The notes under the pieces: model-generated | What the model was told of the DNA's origin: nothing | Database searches by the model: none | Seen by the model: only the letters and a program-made list of their open reading frames with translations | Assembly: GCA_943735955.1 (NCBI GenBank) | Contig: OX030961.1 | Span: 3,350,920 to 3,414,919, forward strand | Direction: 5' to 3' | Origin: Piscicola geometra | Lineage: Eukaryota; Annelida; Clitellata; Hirudinida; Piscicolidae | DNA length: 64,000 nt | Shown: one piece after another, positions 1 to 13,600 of the stretch | Layout: the number at the start of each line of letters is the position of its first letter | Numbering within the stretch: the first letter of the stretch is position 1 | Program-made: the position numbers and the translations under genes

Positions 1-689
1 TGAAAGTGATTGAGGCTGTTTAGAAAAAGATTGTTTGAAAAACTTTTAAAATTAGTTTTTAAAGGATTACAATAAGGCTTCTTTGAGTCTCTTATACGAA
101 GATCTACAATTGTTCAACAATTTCTATAAAAGCTGCTTCAAAATAAGAGAAAAATTTAAAATATAACAAAATAATTATTAATCTCAAAAGTCATTTATAA
201 AGTTTTACATTTCATACTTGGGTGTGAGGGGGTTGTATAAATGAAAAAATCATTTATTGTAAAGCGACTTTATTTGTGAGTCGCATCTTCAAAAACTTCA
301 ACTTATTTCAGAAAGTAGTATTAAATATTCATGGGTTGTGCTTATTCTTCCTCAGAACTAAAATCTCGGTTTTCGCTTTAAATTATAATGTCTCAGCACG
401 TGAACTGTTAACTTATTAAGAAAAAAAGGCTAAGAGTTAAGGCGAAGAAACAATAAAGTATGAGAACTATCTTAATGCGCTTTAAAACGTACTTTATGAC
501 CGAATATATTTTAATTTATCAGAAAACCAATTATCTGGAAAATTATTTTATGGACTTTATTCGATTCTAGAAATCAGATATAACGATGAGTTAGTGCCAG
601 GCACGACCTTCCAAGTCGTTGTAATTATTCAGAATTTTGCATTGATATACGCAACTGAACTCTAAATCAACCTATTTAAGTTTAAAAGT

Positions 690-905
690 TTTTTTCTTAT
701 TTGTAGCCACATTTCAGAACTCTTGTGCCACCTATGATGTTGTTTGCGGTCTTTCTTCGGTTCTTGAGAACGCTGCCGATGAACATGTTGTTTTTGAGCG
801 CCGACTTTTGGTTGTCCCGTCCAAGTGTTAAAAAAAAAGTTTTTATCCATCCGGAGAACATGCCCAAACCACTGGTGTTGACGTTGGTGAATCCTTTGAA
901 CTTTT
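690..905 (-). mobile_element. Possible LINE reverse-transcriptase tail relic
   Basis: Read on the minus strand, about 905 to 690 gives an open stretch beginning RIHQRQHQWFGHVLRMD and continuing through WTGQPKVGAQKQ. The pattern basic-rich, W-F/L-G-H-V-x-R-M-D, then W...G is typical of the C-terminal end of many non-LTR retrotransposon polymerases. The fragment is GC-richer than its surroundings. No reverse-transcriptase core or terminal repeat is visible nearby, so this would be a short dead relic. A chance resemblance is possible. Confidence 0.35.
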
Positions 906-3900
906 GTTTCTGTCTATTTGAGCACTTCCTGACTTAGTGATTTTATCCTATATATATTTTTATATATATTTTTTTGCACAACATATCTTTTCATAATTGG
1001 AACAATATGGGAAAGTGCTTTTAATACTATATTTCTTCATCATTACGTAAAGTAGATTTCACACACACAAAGAATGAAACATTTAAAACTAAAAATAATA
1101 ATAAAAAAAACTAAATTTGAGACAACATTTATCTAGAAGACATTATATTGATACACACTTGTCTATGCCATAGACTATGGATTGTTTTTTTACTTACTAA
1201 AGAAACCTATAATTTTAAAACCTTCTAAAAAATCTTTTGTTTTTTACACATCCGTAAGTGTGAACAAAATGTTATTTTTAGTTTTCAAAGTATACTTCTT
1301 TATGGTCCCAAAATCAATTAAGGATCGATGCAGATGGTCTATAAAGACTTATCAAAGGCTTTCAGGGCTTCTTGTGTTTGTTCTATTGCGCTTTCTAAGT
1401 CCACAGACACCAAAACTTTATTATTTCTTTTTCAAAAAAGCTCTGAGAATTATGAAGTTATTTTATGAAAAGTGTATGAGTTTTAATATAGTTTAAAAAA
1501 CTTTGAACATAAAATTATAGGGAAAACTTGATTTACTACTTTTTACAATTATAAAATTATTTTATATAAATACTTAATTTTGGTCAAAATATTCATTTTT
1601 AAAAATTATTAACGTGAATCATCATGAAAGGTCATAAAATGCGTAATATCAACTTTTAAAAACTTTTCAGGCTTTTCATGAAAATATGAGTTGCAAAAGT
1701 CATAAAAAGTTACTTTTCAAAGTCAACCTTTGTGTTGTTAATGACATTGAACTGACAGAAAACATAAAATTCAAACATTTAATAACTAAGATAAACTTGC
1801 TTTATATTTGCAAAAAGACTCCATGTTTTAATTGTACAAATAATATCATGAAATGAATAAAACTTATGACTGTGTTCTTTGTAAAGCTAGCCAGAATGCA
1901 TACTTAAACAGGTGAATGACCTTAACAAATGACATATGCGACAATTTGAAAGTCTAATGGAAAAATTGCAAGCCCTAATATTGTTAAGTTTTATTTTAAA
2001 ATCAGTTTTGGAGAAAAAAGTTTTTAAAATTTTTTATTATTTTTAATTAGCTCTTAAGTTTTTTCAACTTTTCAATTCCTGCTTTCATAAAAGATTTTTG
2101 TAATGCCATTTACTTTTTATTTTTCAACTGTGAACTTTTTTCTAAAGATAAAACCCGCTGTCAGTTGAATAATCTCTATTAAACAAAGTATTTTCAGCCA
2201 ATATACGTCTATTTTCGTATAATTTAGTGCAACAAAGTTTTAACACTTTTTATAGAAGAGGAAATTTTTGACATTAAAAACTTTATAAAACAACTCAAGC
2301 ATTAATTTGAAGTTGACTAATTTTTATCGCAAACAATTTTCATAATAAAACACTTTCTCTTGGGAAAACTCACCACGTAGCCATTTAATTTACATTTAAT
2401 GACTGTCGTTACACAAAACTCTTAATCGGCTCTTCAACATTTTTTCCTTTTGGCTTCTGACAAATAGTGAAGACTAATGGCACAGTATGTTGCGTCAATC
2501 CTCAAAAAGTCTTGTCTTTTAATTTTATATATAATGCTTTCAATGGCATATCAATTATTTATGTCGTATAACTTATGCGAAATGCAAGTTCTTTCGTGTT
2601 TTAGTAGCAGAAAGTGAGTTTTTATGCCACAGTATCTAGTTATTTTTATCTAATTACTTCTTTTACGTTTTTTAAGTGACTGTGTGTAAAAACGTTGATT
2701 AAAAATGGAAAATGAATGGAGCAAAATTAACCGAGATTAATTTGGTGAAAGTATTGAAAAAAGCTTTAAAAAAATAGAGAATTTCAAAATATGTATAATA
2801 TACACTTTACATGTTTGGCATTTCAGTTTACTTAGCAGCGTATATCTACACTTCTGCTCAAAAATTAATTCTTTAAAATATAAGAAACGTAACTTGATTT
2901 ATTTAACTAATTGATTAATTGTTAAAATAAATACATTTTATAAAGATTACTTTATCGTCTGCTTTCACTTTAAATTAACTTTAATTACAGTCGATAGAAA
3001 AAAAATTTGAATCGACTTGCAAAACCGTTAACATTTTGGCTGTCGACAAATGGTCACAAATGATGGCATTGTATGTGACGTTGATGCTCTTCAAGTTTCA
3101 TCTGTCGCATCGAATCAATAGAATAGAAATCTTCCTCTCATAAATTCTCAAAAAATTTTGATAAAAAAGAAGCATATTTTCAAAACTGTGAATAGTTTAC
3201 TTCTTTTGGAAAAAAATATGAAACGGATACAGATAAAGGATAGAGTAAAAATGGTGAGTAATGAAGTGATAAACAAAAGTGGCAGAGATGAAATGATGAA
3301 GACATGTAAGAATGGAAATGGACATCTAAAACGGCTGGAACTAATGGTAGTGCTGATCTAATGGAAGGTGATCATTCTTCACGCTAACTGATGTTGACAT
3401 GATGATGAAGCAACGTCGTCGTATTGATTCTGAGTTTGGAGAGATGAATCAGAAGTGAAAAAGACTTCACGGATGATGATGACATCATGAAGGGGAGAGG
3501 CAAAATTGAAGGCGAAAAGAACGGTAAGAAAGTCATGGAACGCGAGTCTTTTATTGTTTTCTGAAGAACTACTTGTAACTGGTTGTGAGTGCCGACCCAC
3601 ATTAAGTTTAGTGGAGAATAATAGATCTTCAATTTCTTTGTCACTCCAGTTTATGTCTGGAGAGAATATAAAAATATAATTATGTCTTCTGTAATGGCAG
3701 TGTGTTTTACTTCTTTGAATATTTAATTGAAAGTGACTTTTTGTGACTTCTTACTTGTTCAGTATATTGAGAGAAAATCCTTTGAGAGGTATAAAAAATA
3801 AAAGTATTTTAAAGAATTAATTGTTATTTCATTTTCACGATTAAATTTTATTCTTTTATTTAAATTTTTTTTGTATTTTGGTTTTGTTTTGTGTTTTTGC

Positions 3901-6900
3901 ACGTGACATGAAGAAGACAATTGGGGTTGAAGTTTGCCGTAAGTGTACGTTTTTGATAAATGAGTTTTATTAATATTCATGAATATTTAAAACAAAAAAA
4001 TTATTTAATGCTTACCCGAGGGGATATGAATAATAAATTCAATTTATGCCCTCATATTTCATTTTCTGGCATAGAGGCATATGTTGAAGTAAGAATTACC
4101 ACTAGTATAAATAGTAAGGAAACGTGAAATCCAAAACCCTTGAGTTTAAATCAACAGTTTTAAAGCTTTAAACATTCAATCCTTTAAAAATTCTATAAAA
4201 ACTATAAAATTTAAAAAATATGTATATTTCAAAGCAGACTTTCAATAGCGAAAACAATTGATCTTCATCAACAACAGACTTTTGCTAACAAAAACTTTTC
4301 TGCCAGGTTTTTGTGTATCTCAATGACACAGTACACCACTGCGCCACTGCACGATGCCATCACCCGACCCATGCTTGCCCTCCAAGCGAATACACTTCAC
4401 TGCAAAAAAAGATTTGTGACTCAAATGAGATCCAAAGTCTGCGTGTTTACCGCTTCTGAGAGAAGTATTTTTTCATCAAAAAAGTGAGGTTCTTTTGCCT
4501 TCGAAGATGCCAATCTCATATGCCTAATGCATTCATATAAAAAAGTGTTTCAGGATCCACAATATATAGGGCAGTAAACTGAAAGTGTCGAATAATAATG
4601 ATGAATAATAATGTTTTGAATTAATATTTAAAAATTAAATAATTTTTGAATTTTCAAATCTTTCAATATATTGTTAAATAAAAAAATAGAAAAAAGTATT
4701 TTTCTAAAAAAATAATTCTAAACTAGCATAATAAATAAGATGTTATTTTTCTTGAATATTTCACGGAAAATATAATCCTCATGGTAATACGATAGCATTA
4801 AATGGAAATTCTTAAAAACTCTTTCGAAGGATTCAAACGGACCTCGTCTCTAAAACTACTTGAGTCGCTTAAATGGTTTAAATAGAGATATAAGGCACCC
4901 AAAAGACTTGCAAGAAGTATGCATATTTAGCGCTCATTCTAGAACTTATTACTGGCAATTGTAAGTGACCAATTGAATGAGAAGATGCTGTTTTTGGTTA
5001 AGAATTATTTTATTTTTTTGCACCATGTGTTGAAACATCAATATAAAATAGTAAAAAAACATCTTATGGCTGCAAAAGAAAAAAAAGTTACATGCTCTTA
5101 CTAACAAAAGCATTACGGTGATACGGAAGAAACATAAACCATGACAGCGTCACATAGAAACCGAACTGGAAGAGGAATATGAAAAATTTATCAGACTCAA
5201 ATAAAGTGAAAAGAATTTCTCGAAGAGTACATGTATAAGAATTTGGAACGAACTATAGTTTGAGAGAAAAGTGAACCAGAAGAAGTCTTATGATCATGTC
5301 AACAAAAATAAAAAATTTAGTGTTAAAATATTAAATCTATTCAAAGTTTGAAAAGCAGATTTTGACGGTATGGCTGAGATAGGCCGTAAGAGATTTCTTT
5401 GCATCAGTGTTCACAAGAGCAACTTCTACTAGCTTTAAAACAAGGTTACAGTAAAAAAGGTAAGCTGAGAAAAAAATGGCTTTAGAGTACTATCAGGTGC
5501 TGAGGGCAATACAAAAAGCAATCAAATATGATCGGATTATAGAGATTTTAGCCCGGACCCAAATTTGCTTCAATATTTTAAGATATATCTTTTGAGGAAA
5601 AATGTCTTCAATAAAGATATGCTTTCACCTTTTTAACAAAGTCCAATTAATAAATTAAAAAAATATTTTTTTCTTTTTTTACAATTCCAAGCAATTCTCG
5701 CAGACACAAGAAGTTCAAAGAAAAACAAACTTTACTACACCTTCTCATCAGTTTTTGCCATTCAATAGAATTCCAGGGAAAAATACTTGACAAGATAACT
5801 TATAATTTGAGTACTAGTTACTTCCGAGACCTGGAATAGAAAAAAAATGGGTGAATGAATATGAAGGCTTGAAATAAACTTGGGTTTAGAAGTTTTTAAG
5901 TTACTTTTTATGGAGAAACGCCGCCCGGCCAGACCACAAGTCAATTTACTGCCTCTCATTAACTTCGCTCTTCCGTTCTGGATTTTCCTTTCATTGAAGA
6001 AGCTTTTATTTTACCTTTTGAGATAATCCAACTATTTTTATTTCAACTTTTATTTTTTTTATTTTTTTTATTTCTAATTTTGCACAAACTTTTTATTGAT
6101 CCATGATCTATTTATTTATTCACATTCTCTTTATTTCTTACTATGAAATCTTTTTTCCAGGTTGTAAAAAGAAATAAAATTTTAGTTTAGAAATCCTGAA
6201 AGTTTTGTTCGAAATTGAAGTGACAGCTGACTCAAATCAGGTTGTTATTACAAGGCCATCATGCTCAAGTTGTAGTCAACATTTCAACAAAATTGTTTTT
6301 TTTCACTAGAAGGAAATATTTAAAATATTGCCGTAAAAACTTGCAAATGGTTAGAAATAATCGCTTAAATGAGATTAAAATTTTGAATTTGAGGTTTTAA
6401 TTTTTAACATTAAAAGTTTCAAATTAACTCTTAAAAGGATTTAGAAATTGAAAAATCTTTCGTTTTATAAAATGATTTTGATCAAAGTACCAATAAGATA
6501 GAATTTCTTTTACCTTGAGATGTAAAACCAATCAGAATCTCATTTTATTTTCAATTTCAATTTAATAAAAGTTTTTAATATTCAATTTCAATTTTTTTAT
6601 CTAATTTTTTTTGGTTTTTTTACATTTTGTTTATAAATAATATGATTAGGTATAAAAGATAAATCCTATTATGTATCTATTGTAATTGTTCATCAAATTG
6701 AATAAACAGGAAAAAATTCTAATTCTTTCATCAAATCTAGATCTTTAAAAAGTTATTTAAAAGATTGGAAAATATTTCTAATCTACAACAACTCGAATTT
6801 CCATCGTCTTAACAACCACAAAGATTGTAAATTCTTCATCCATCACTCGCTCCATCAACTTTCATTCATCCATCTAAGCCATCCATCAACCTATCATTTA

Positions 6901-7939
6901 ATTATTTCCTCTTTTATCAAATATTTAACCTTTCCATTACTTAAATTTCTTTTTCCATTACCGTGTTATCCACATACAAATCACTCTTTTATAATCATCT
7001 ATCTTTGACTATCCATCTCTTTACAATCGATGTTTATTTCTTTTAAAGTAAACAACTTTCTTTGATTACTGATAAATCCTATCAGCAAAGTATTCTGTCG
7101 CTGATCTATCTTCAAAAAGGTTTATAACTGAGCACTCACCCAACTATTCCACTATCATACATTTTCATTTTTATCTTTTTCATATTTCTTTTCTCATTCT
7201 TATGACATTACGTTTGATTTTAATAAATTAAACACAAAAAATTTTAACACACTGAATTTTTTTAAAGATGTGATGAATACTTTTTAAACTTTTTTTTTCA
7301 AAATTAATTAAAAGATTCAAAACTCGATTTTGCATGATCTTTAGTCGATCCTTTACCTTATCTATCTTAAATGTTATATACGATGCAGCTTTATTTTTTC
7401 AAAGTTCTTCCTATCTATAACAATTTATATCCCTTGGGTGGTTTAAAAGATTTCCAAAATATTTTCTCATTATATTTTAAATATAAAACATTTAAAATTT
7501 AAAATAATGGTAGAAAACAGTAAAGCACCAATAAAACAAAAAATAATATAATAATTTGTACATGAATCAAAATGTCAGTTTCAAGAATTTAACATATTTC
7601 TATATCAATATTCTTTGATCGAGCAAGATCATAAAGCGGACAGAAAACGTCACAAATTCATTAATAAAGTTATAAACATGTACTAACTTTGTCGTTCTTA
7701 AAAAGTCGTGGTAAAACCATTTAATAATTGCAATATATTTTACTTTGTTGATACAAATTAACAATTTTTCATTTTGTAAAAATTTTGATAAAATGCTCAT
7801 TAAAATATCTCACTAATGCTTACTGTTTCACTTTTTATGGCATCAATCATCCATATTTTATCCTCCTGCCATTCATCCATCATCTAAAATGCATCCTTCT
7901 ATCATCCATCCATCAGGTATTTTCCCATCCTTCATAAAT

Positions 7940-7968
7940 CTATCTATCTATCTATCTATCTATCACCT
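7940..7968. repeat. TCTA tetranucleotide microsatellite
   Basis: About six or seven uninterrupted copies of a 4-bp unit (tcta) lie in intergenic sequence. No gene is attached. Confidence 0.85.
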
Positions 7969-9769
7969 TTCTTCTCCAATCCTATTTCCCCAAGAGATAT
8001 TCGGCCGTCAAAACAATTTCCTTCTCGAAATTTTTTCTCCTCCGCCCAATCGCAATAACTAAATTGACGTTTCTACACAATATCCTTTTAAAATTACGAT
8101 TTCATAATTTTTTAGGGCTTGTTTGCATAACGATGTTTGCGAGGTTTTGTTTGTAGACGTATAGGGAGGGTAAAGATTTTACAAAATTTGATGGCTTACA
8201 GACGAAAATATATTTTTCTTATTCAAAATAAGAGTATTGACACATTTTAAATGTCAATGCCTTGGGAAATACAAGTTTTGATTTTTGACAGTATTAAAAT
8301 ATATATTTTAAAAAAAATAATTTTGTTAAAAAGTATTTACATTCAAAATAAAATTTAAAATTGGCATTATTATTTTATTCTATCAAAAAACATAGTTATT
8401 TTAGTTTTTAGCTTCTTAACAGGTTCTTTTTAAGTATAATCGAATGTTGAATTAGAAAGGTTTAAACCCAGTCAAAGACGATTTGGATAATTACAGTGAA
8501 ATCTCCGCTACTCGAGAGCTGGGAAAAAAATTCTAATGGTCACATCTGTTCGGTATTTCTGTTGACCACTAGCCAATTAACTTACCTTGTTTTTCAAGAA
8601 TATATGACTAATCTACTAAACTATAGAAACAGCTTCATATTTTTCTCATCCATGCTTGCACAACTATTCAAAAAATACTTTTCATATTAATTTATGTAGG
8701 AGAATAAAAAATTCACGATTATTCATGCATATTTCAGATTATTTTATTATAAACTAGGTATTGACCAGTTTGTGAGTGAAAAACAATATACGTGTGTGTT
8801 TGTAAGCTATGTTTGAAGTTGAAAGAGAAAGAGGTGCATGAGATTCCCAGCATGTTAAGACGTCAACTGCAGAGGCATGACTATAAACTACAGATCCAGA
8901 GAGACTCTTTAATCACGACTGAGCATGATAGCCTTTTAGTGCTGTGTTTGTAAACTCCTAGAAAAACATTCTTGTGATTATTTTTAAACGATTTATTACT
9001 AAGTTTATAGTTTTAAACTATCTTTTAATGTGTTTTTTAAGTATTTATTTTAAATAATTTTCTTGTTTAAGTTGTACAATTTTAATGAATTTTTTTATGT
9101 AATTTTTAAATTATTTAAACATAAAAAATAAATTATATAATTATATTTATATAAAAAATTAATTTTATTTAATTGTTAAAAATAATTTAATTTTTCAAGA
9201 TTATCACAATTTACGCACAAGACGATGTTTTCGAAAAGTTTCTAAATATATTGTTTTTTTTCTCATTTTAAAAACTAAATGTTTCTCTTTACTTTTAAAA
9301 CATATTTTCACTGAGAAACGACTGGAATTTTTGGAAACCAGTTATAAACTCCAATCTTTTCCATACCACAACGCTGTTGACCGTTAATAAATCCTACCTA
9401 AGATGGCCGCAGTATTCTTGAAATTCCTACTAAATTTAGAATATATGATAATTATTATTTTCACGATAGCTTGCTAGCATACGTTTTTAGTAGTGATGTT
9501 TTTTGGGGGCTTGCAGGGCTTCGCGCGAATCCCTGATGTGAATGCCGTGGTTCATGCAAACGCTCTGTTAATCAGAAACATATTTTTTTTCACAGTTTAA
9601 TTAAAAGAGTACATTGAAAATGGAAAAAAGAGTTTTGGAATTAAAGCAATTACAAAGAGTGATTTAGGAGAGTAAATACAACAGATATATATTCGCTAAA
9701 GATGAAGTTTAAACATTCATCGTTAAAAAAATAAAGATTTTAAAACGAAAAATGAGTTTTATAAATAAA

Positions 9770-10270
9770 GAAACCTACGATTACTCCTTGGACGTCTGAG
9801 TAATTCTTAAAGACGGGTCCAAGAATAAGAATTCGTTCCATGCTGTATAGCGTTCTTGAGGCCTGCTGTAAATGACTTTCAGGCCAACTCGAAACACTAA
9901 AAGATGTATTCTAGCAATTACATGTCACATGATTCAAGGCCGCGCAGATGACCCTTTTGTGAGTAATCACCACGACGACATGACAAATACCGGCGTCATG
10001 GCCGACAGTTGCCATGGATTTAACGTCTGCTTTGCAATCTGAATAAACATCTCACAGTTGCGGGCTGCATAAAAGAAATGGAGTCATGTATACGCATTCC
10101 GATGGAGAATTACTCGGAGTGGGTGGTGGACTGTTCCAATGATGTACTTGAGTTTAAGTGCGCAGTCGCCACTCTTTACGAGCGGCATTACGGCGTTGAA
10201 GCTTTGAAGTCTGATGAATGACACAATTTTCGCCTGATATGAATAACATAAATGTGATTCTATATACAAA
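9770..10270. other. Unassigned GC-raised island
   Basis: This 500-bp block is clearly less AT-rich than its surroundings. Several short reading frames are open on both strands. One is a cysteine-containing plus-strand stretch at about 10051-10220 preceded by an AG; another is a 56-codon plus-strand frame at about 9862-10032. An inverted pair (cttggac...gtccaag) occurs near 9787-9825. It could be an old transposable element or an exon of the downstream gene. I found no splice phases that connect it, so I leave it unassigned. Confidence 0.3.
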
Positions 10271-10602
10271 TGTCTACATTATGTATATACAAATGCTTTT
10301 CCTACTTTCTAGGGCTTACCTTTAAGCAGGGGCATTAAAGAAAAGTCTTGAATTCATAACTTACAAACACTTTAAGCCTTCCAATTCATTGCTTCTTATA
10401 AAAATAAGTTTCATATTATATTTCAAGCTTTTGCTAGTAGTTGTTCCAGCAAGAAAAAACATGAATAAAATTAATTTAAAAGCAAATTTAAATAAATGAT
10501 CATGGAATATTTTAGTTGGTTTCTTTTCTTTCTTTGCGTTTCTTGTATCAGTATGTGCAAACAAGGGTATGCTAATCAATGTGCATTCAGTGTGTAGAAT
10601 CA

Positions 10603-13600
10603 ATGCAGCTCTTTGTGTTCATTTCACCTCTTCACATGTTGCTGCTAATTGAATCTTGTGCTGTTTCTTCCGAATGCCAATGCTGTACCGTATACCTACA
10701 CGCATACACAAAAAAAAAGTATGCGTGATGTCTGAATGATTTGGGAATACTGAAATAAAGTGACAATATATGAAAAATTATTCTTAACAGATTCTAGATC
10801 ACTAGGAGAAGAAGTGAAACTGAGGAATGAGAGAGATGAAAGCAGCAACATGGTCATACTGCCTGATCCATCGCAGCAAGTGATGCAAGCGGGACACGTC
10901 AAGTCTTGGAGCCTCTTTGCGACCACCATCTCCATCGAACACTTCATCTACCTTCAAGTGTGGCGGCCGACTGAAAAAACAAAAAAAGCGCAAGATAAAT
11001 GGAAGAAACGAAAAACAGTCAACGAGACGTTTCACTTTTCGTCGCTGACCTACCGCCTCGTGAACCAAGTGCTGGTGCATCCTCGGAAGTTACGTCTGCA
11101 CGAGATACTGATGGAGAAGGAATTTCCCGTAGAAAAAGGAGACGTGCTAGGCATGTACTTTCCCATGTTCAACCCAGTAGGCTGGTCATCAGTGCCTTGT
11201 TCCAACCACCCCTTCCAGCCGCATCGCTTCCACCACTTTTCAACTCCCTGGAAACCCCTCAAACAGGGAATTGAGTTATCATTTTCCACTCCTTCTTCGC
11301 CAGCTTCTAAGTCGTCTTGTAAAATCTACTCTGTTATGGCTCATTTCGGTGGGTGGTGAATGAAGATAGTGTGGTAGTTTATTAATTCTGATTTAGACTT
11401 CCTAAAAGTGGTATTCTAGTTTCATACTAGGTGGGATTTGTTAAATCTAAATATTTCCAATAGTCTGATTTTTTAAATTTTGAAATGTTAAAAATAATTG
11501 TTAATTTTTTGAAAAAGATTTTCTCATTGTTAAGAATTTTTTCATAAATTTAATAAACCTCATTAAAGTTATTATCACGGTGAGAACTTATGCTCAAGTT
11601 TGAATCATAAATGTTTCACCATTTAGAAGGATTAAACTTTTTTCCAAATAAATAAATAAATTATTTTGAAAATGGTAATTTGAGTTCTTAGATTATTTAT
11701 TATATCTATAGTTTCATTATTTCTGAAACCTTTTAAAATGATTTTAAAAATTATAGAAATACGAATTTTTTAAATCAAAGATATTGATTTGGAAAAAAAT
11801 ACTTTAGAGTTTGTTAAATTGTACCATTAAAGAAAGTTTAAAAAACTGTATAAAAAATATATAATAATTTTTTTTATTGAACGTTGTTGAAAAATGCATA
11901 GCGACTAAAAAGATCTATACAAAAGGTCACGAAAAAACAAATATTTCTATATTAACGGAACGGAGAGGAATCCAGGCAAAGGATTCAAAGGCTCGACGCT
12001 ACTCTTTCAAGAAGCAATTCGGAGGTTTTCAATAATCATCGATTATTCTTTTGTTCACCTCACATTTGTTTTTTTAAAGTTTAAAGCAATTTTAAAATGG
12101 ATTGAATGTTTGACAACAGAATAATTTGTTTGAAAAAGTTTAGAAATTTTTTCTAATAAATTCGGAGTTTAGGACGGCAACGGTGATATTGTGGACTTGA
12201 ATGATGGCTCCAAATGTCACAGTTTGGGTAGCTTCGCTTGACTTTGATTAATGAGCACTAGAGATAAAATAATTAACATTATTTTTAAATGATAAAAAAA
12301 TGAGAATATAATCAGATATTTGGATATTTGTTTTTTGTAAATATATCTTTTTGAATTTTTACTTGAGCTCTGAAAAATAAAATTTTCTACTAACAACTTC
12401 TAAAAAGATTAAATATTTTAAAATTAATTTGAGCACTTTGTAGTTTATGATGAAGTTTTTTTCCACTTAATGATGGATTGATAATTCAATTTGAACTTCA
12501 AAGCTTTCAAGAGATAAAATTAAAGAAGAAAAAAAACATATTATCTTTGATAAGAAAAAGTTGAAAATAAAATTAAAAGACGTATTCGTGAGAGTAATAA
12601 TGCTGCATGCATCTTTTTTTGCTGAATCAATCATTTTGAAAGTTATGAAGTAAAAATAAATATCAAAATATTTTTTATACATTTTCAAAAATCACTCATA
12701 GACATAAAATAACTTGAGTAATCATCTTTAATTATCCTTTTAAAAATCGTTTTGATCATCTTAATAAGCTAATTGGATGCTTAAGAGTAAGAATGTGAGT
12801 TCAAAAGGCATCAGGGCCCTTCTAAATCATCGAAAAGCGCTTGACCAAGGATCCAGTCGAAATGGGAAAACTTTTTTATATTCATTTCGAATAATATTCG
12901 TGGTTGATTTAATGAAAAAGTGTATTTATAATTGTCAATAATATAACTCTCAAAAAAAGTCATTTTTATAATTAGTTCTAAATTTTATAACACTCCATTA
13001 ATATAGAAAATAGTGTGTTGAAGCTATTGAGAAAAAAAATAAAAAAGTATGCTATTAAATAAACTTGTTAAAAGTTGTGTTCTCAAATCAGAAATAAATA
13101 TTTTGTACAATTATTTTTGTCAAAAGAAAAGTATGTTAAAGTTTATAACGAATTAAACCATTCAAAAACAATCTTACTTAATAATAAAAAATAATAATTT
13201 TCAAAATATTAAGAGAACCTTTTTTTCTTTTTTGTTTGCTTTCATTATTTATGACAGACAATAATTTGCCTCTATGTTTTTCTACGAGTGCTATTATCGA
13301 GCAAGTATGATTTATGCCGTTTCCCTTGTTGTCAAAAAGATTCTTATTAGCCATTTTTGAAAAATTCATTGATTGCAACGTTATATAAAAATTTCATAAA
13401 ATAATGTTAGGTAGGTAAGGTGTCTCGAGAGGTGACAACTGCAATAAAGAAGTGCTACTTGTCTCTTTTACTTCTCCATGGTATAAAAATGCCTTAAGGA
13501 AAAATTCACAGCATTTGAAAAAATCGAAAATAGTTTTGCAAACTGGGTGTAGTGTGTTTTATTGCAGTTTCCAATAACATTAAAAAACAGAAAGAAGTTC

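Larger units (their letters stand above)
1..10602. other. Gene-poor AT-rich intergenic region
   Basis: No convincing gene is visible on either strand. ORFs here are short, built of AT-rich codons and lack recognisable domains. The stretch holds a probable LINE relic at about 690-900, a short TCTA microsatellite at about 7944-7966, and a somewhat GC-richer island at about 9770-10270 that I could not assign. The rest is AT-rich spacer. Confidence 0.6.

Noticed and set aside
1182..1496. 104-codon plus-strand ORF
   Set aside because: AT-rich, Phe/Lys/Leu-dominated composition expected from low-GC DNA; no domain, splice context or codon bias like the real exons.
10084..10269. 61-codon minus-strand ORF
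   Set aside because: No start context, splice sites or domain support; it overlaps an unassigned island open on both strands.
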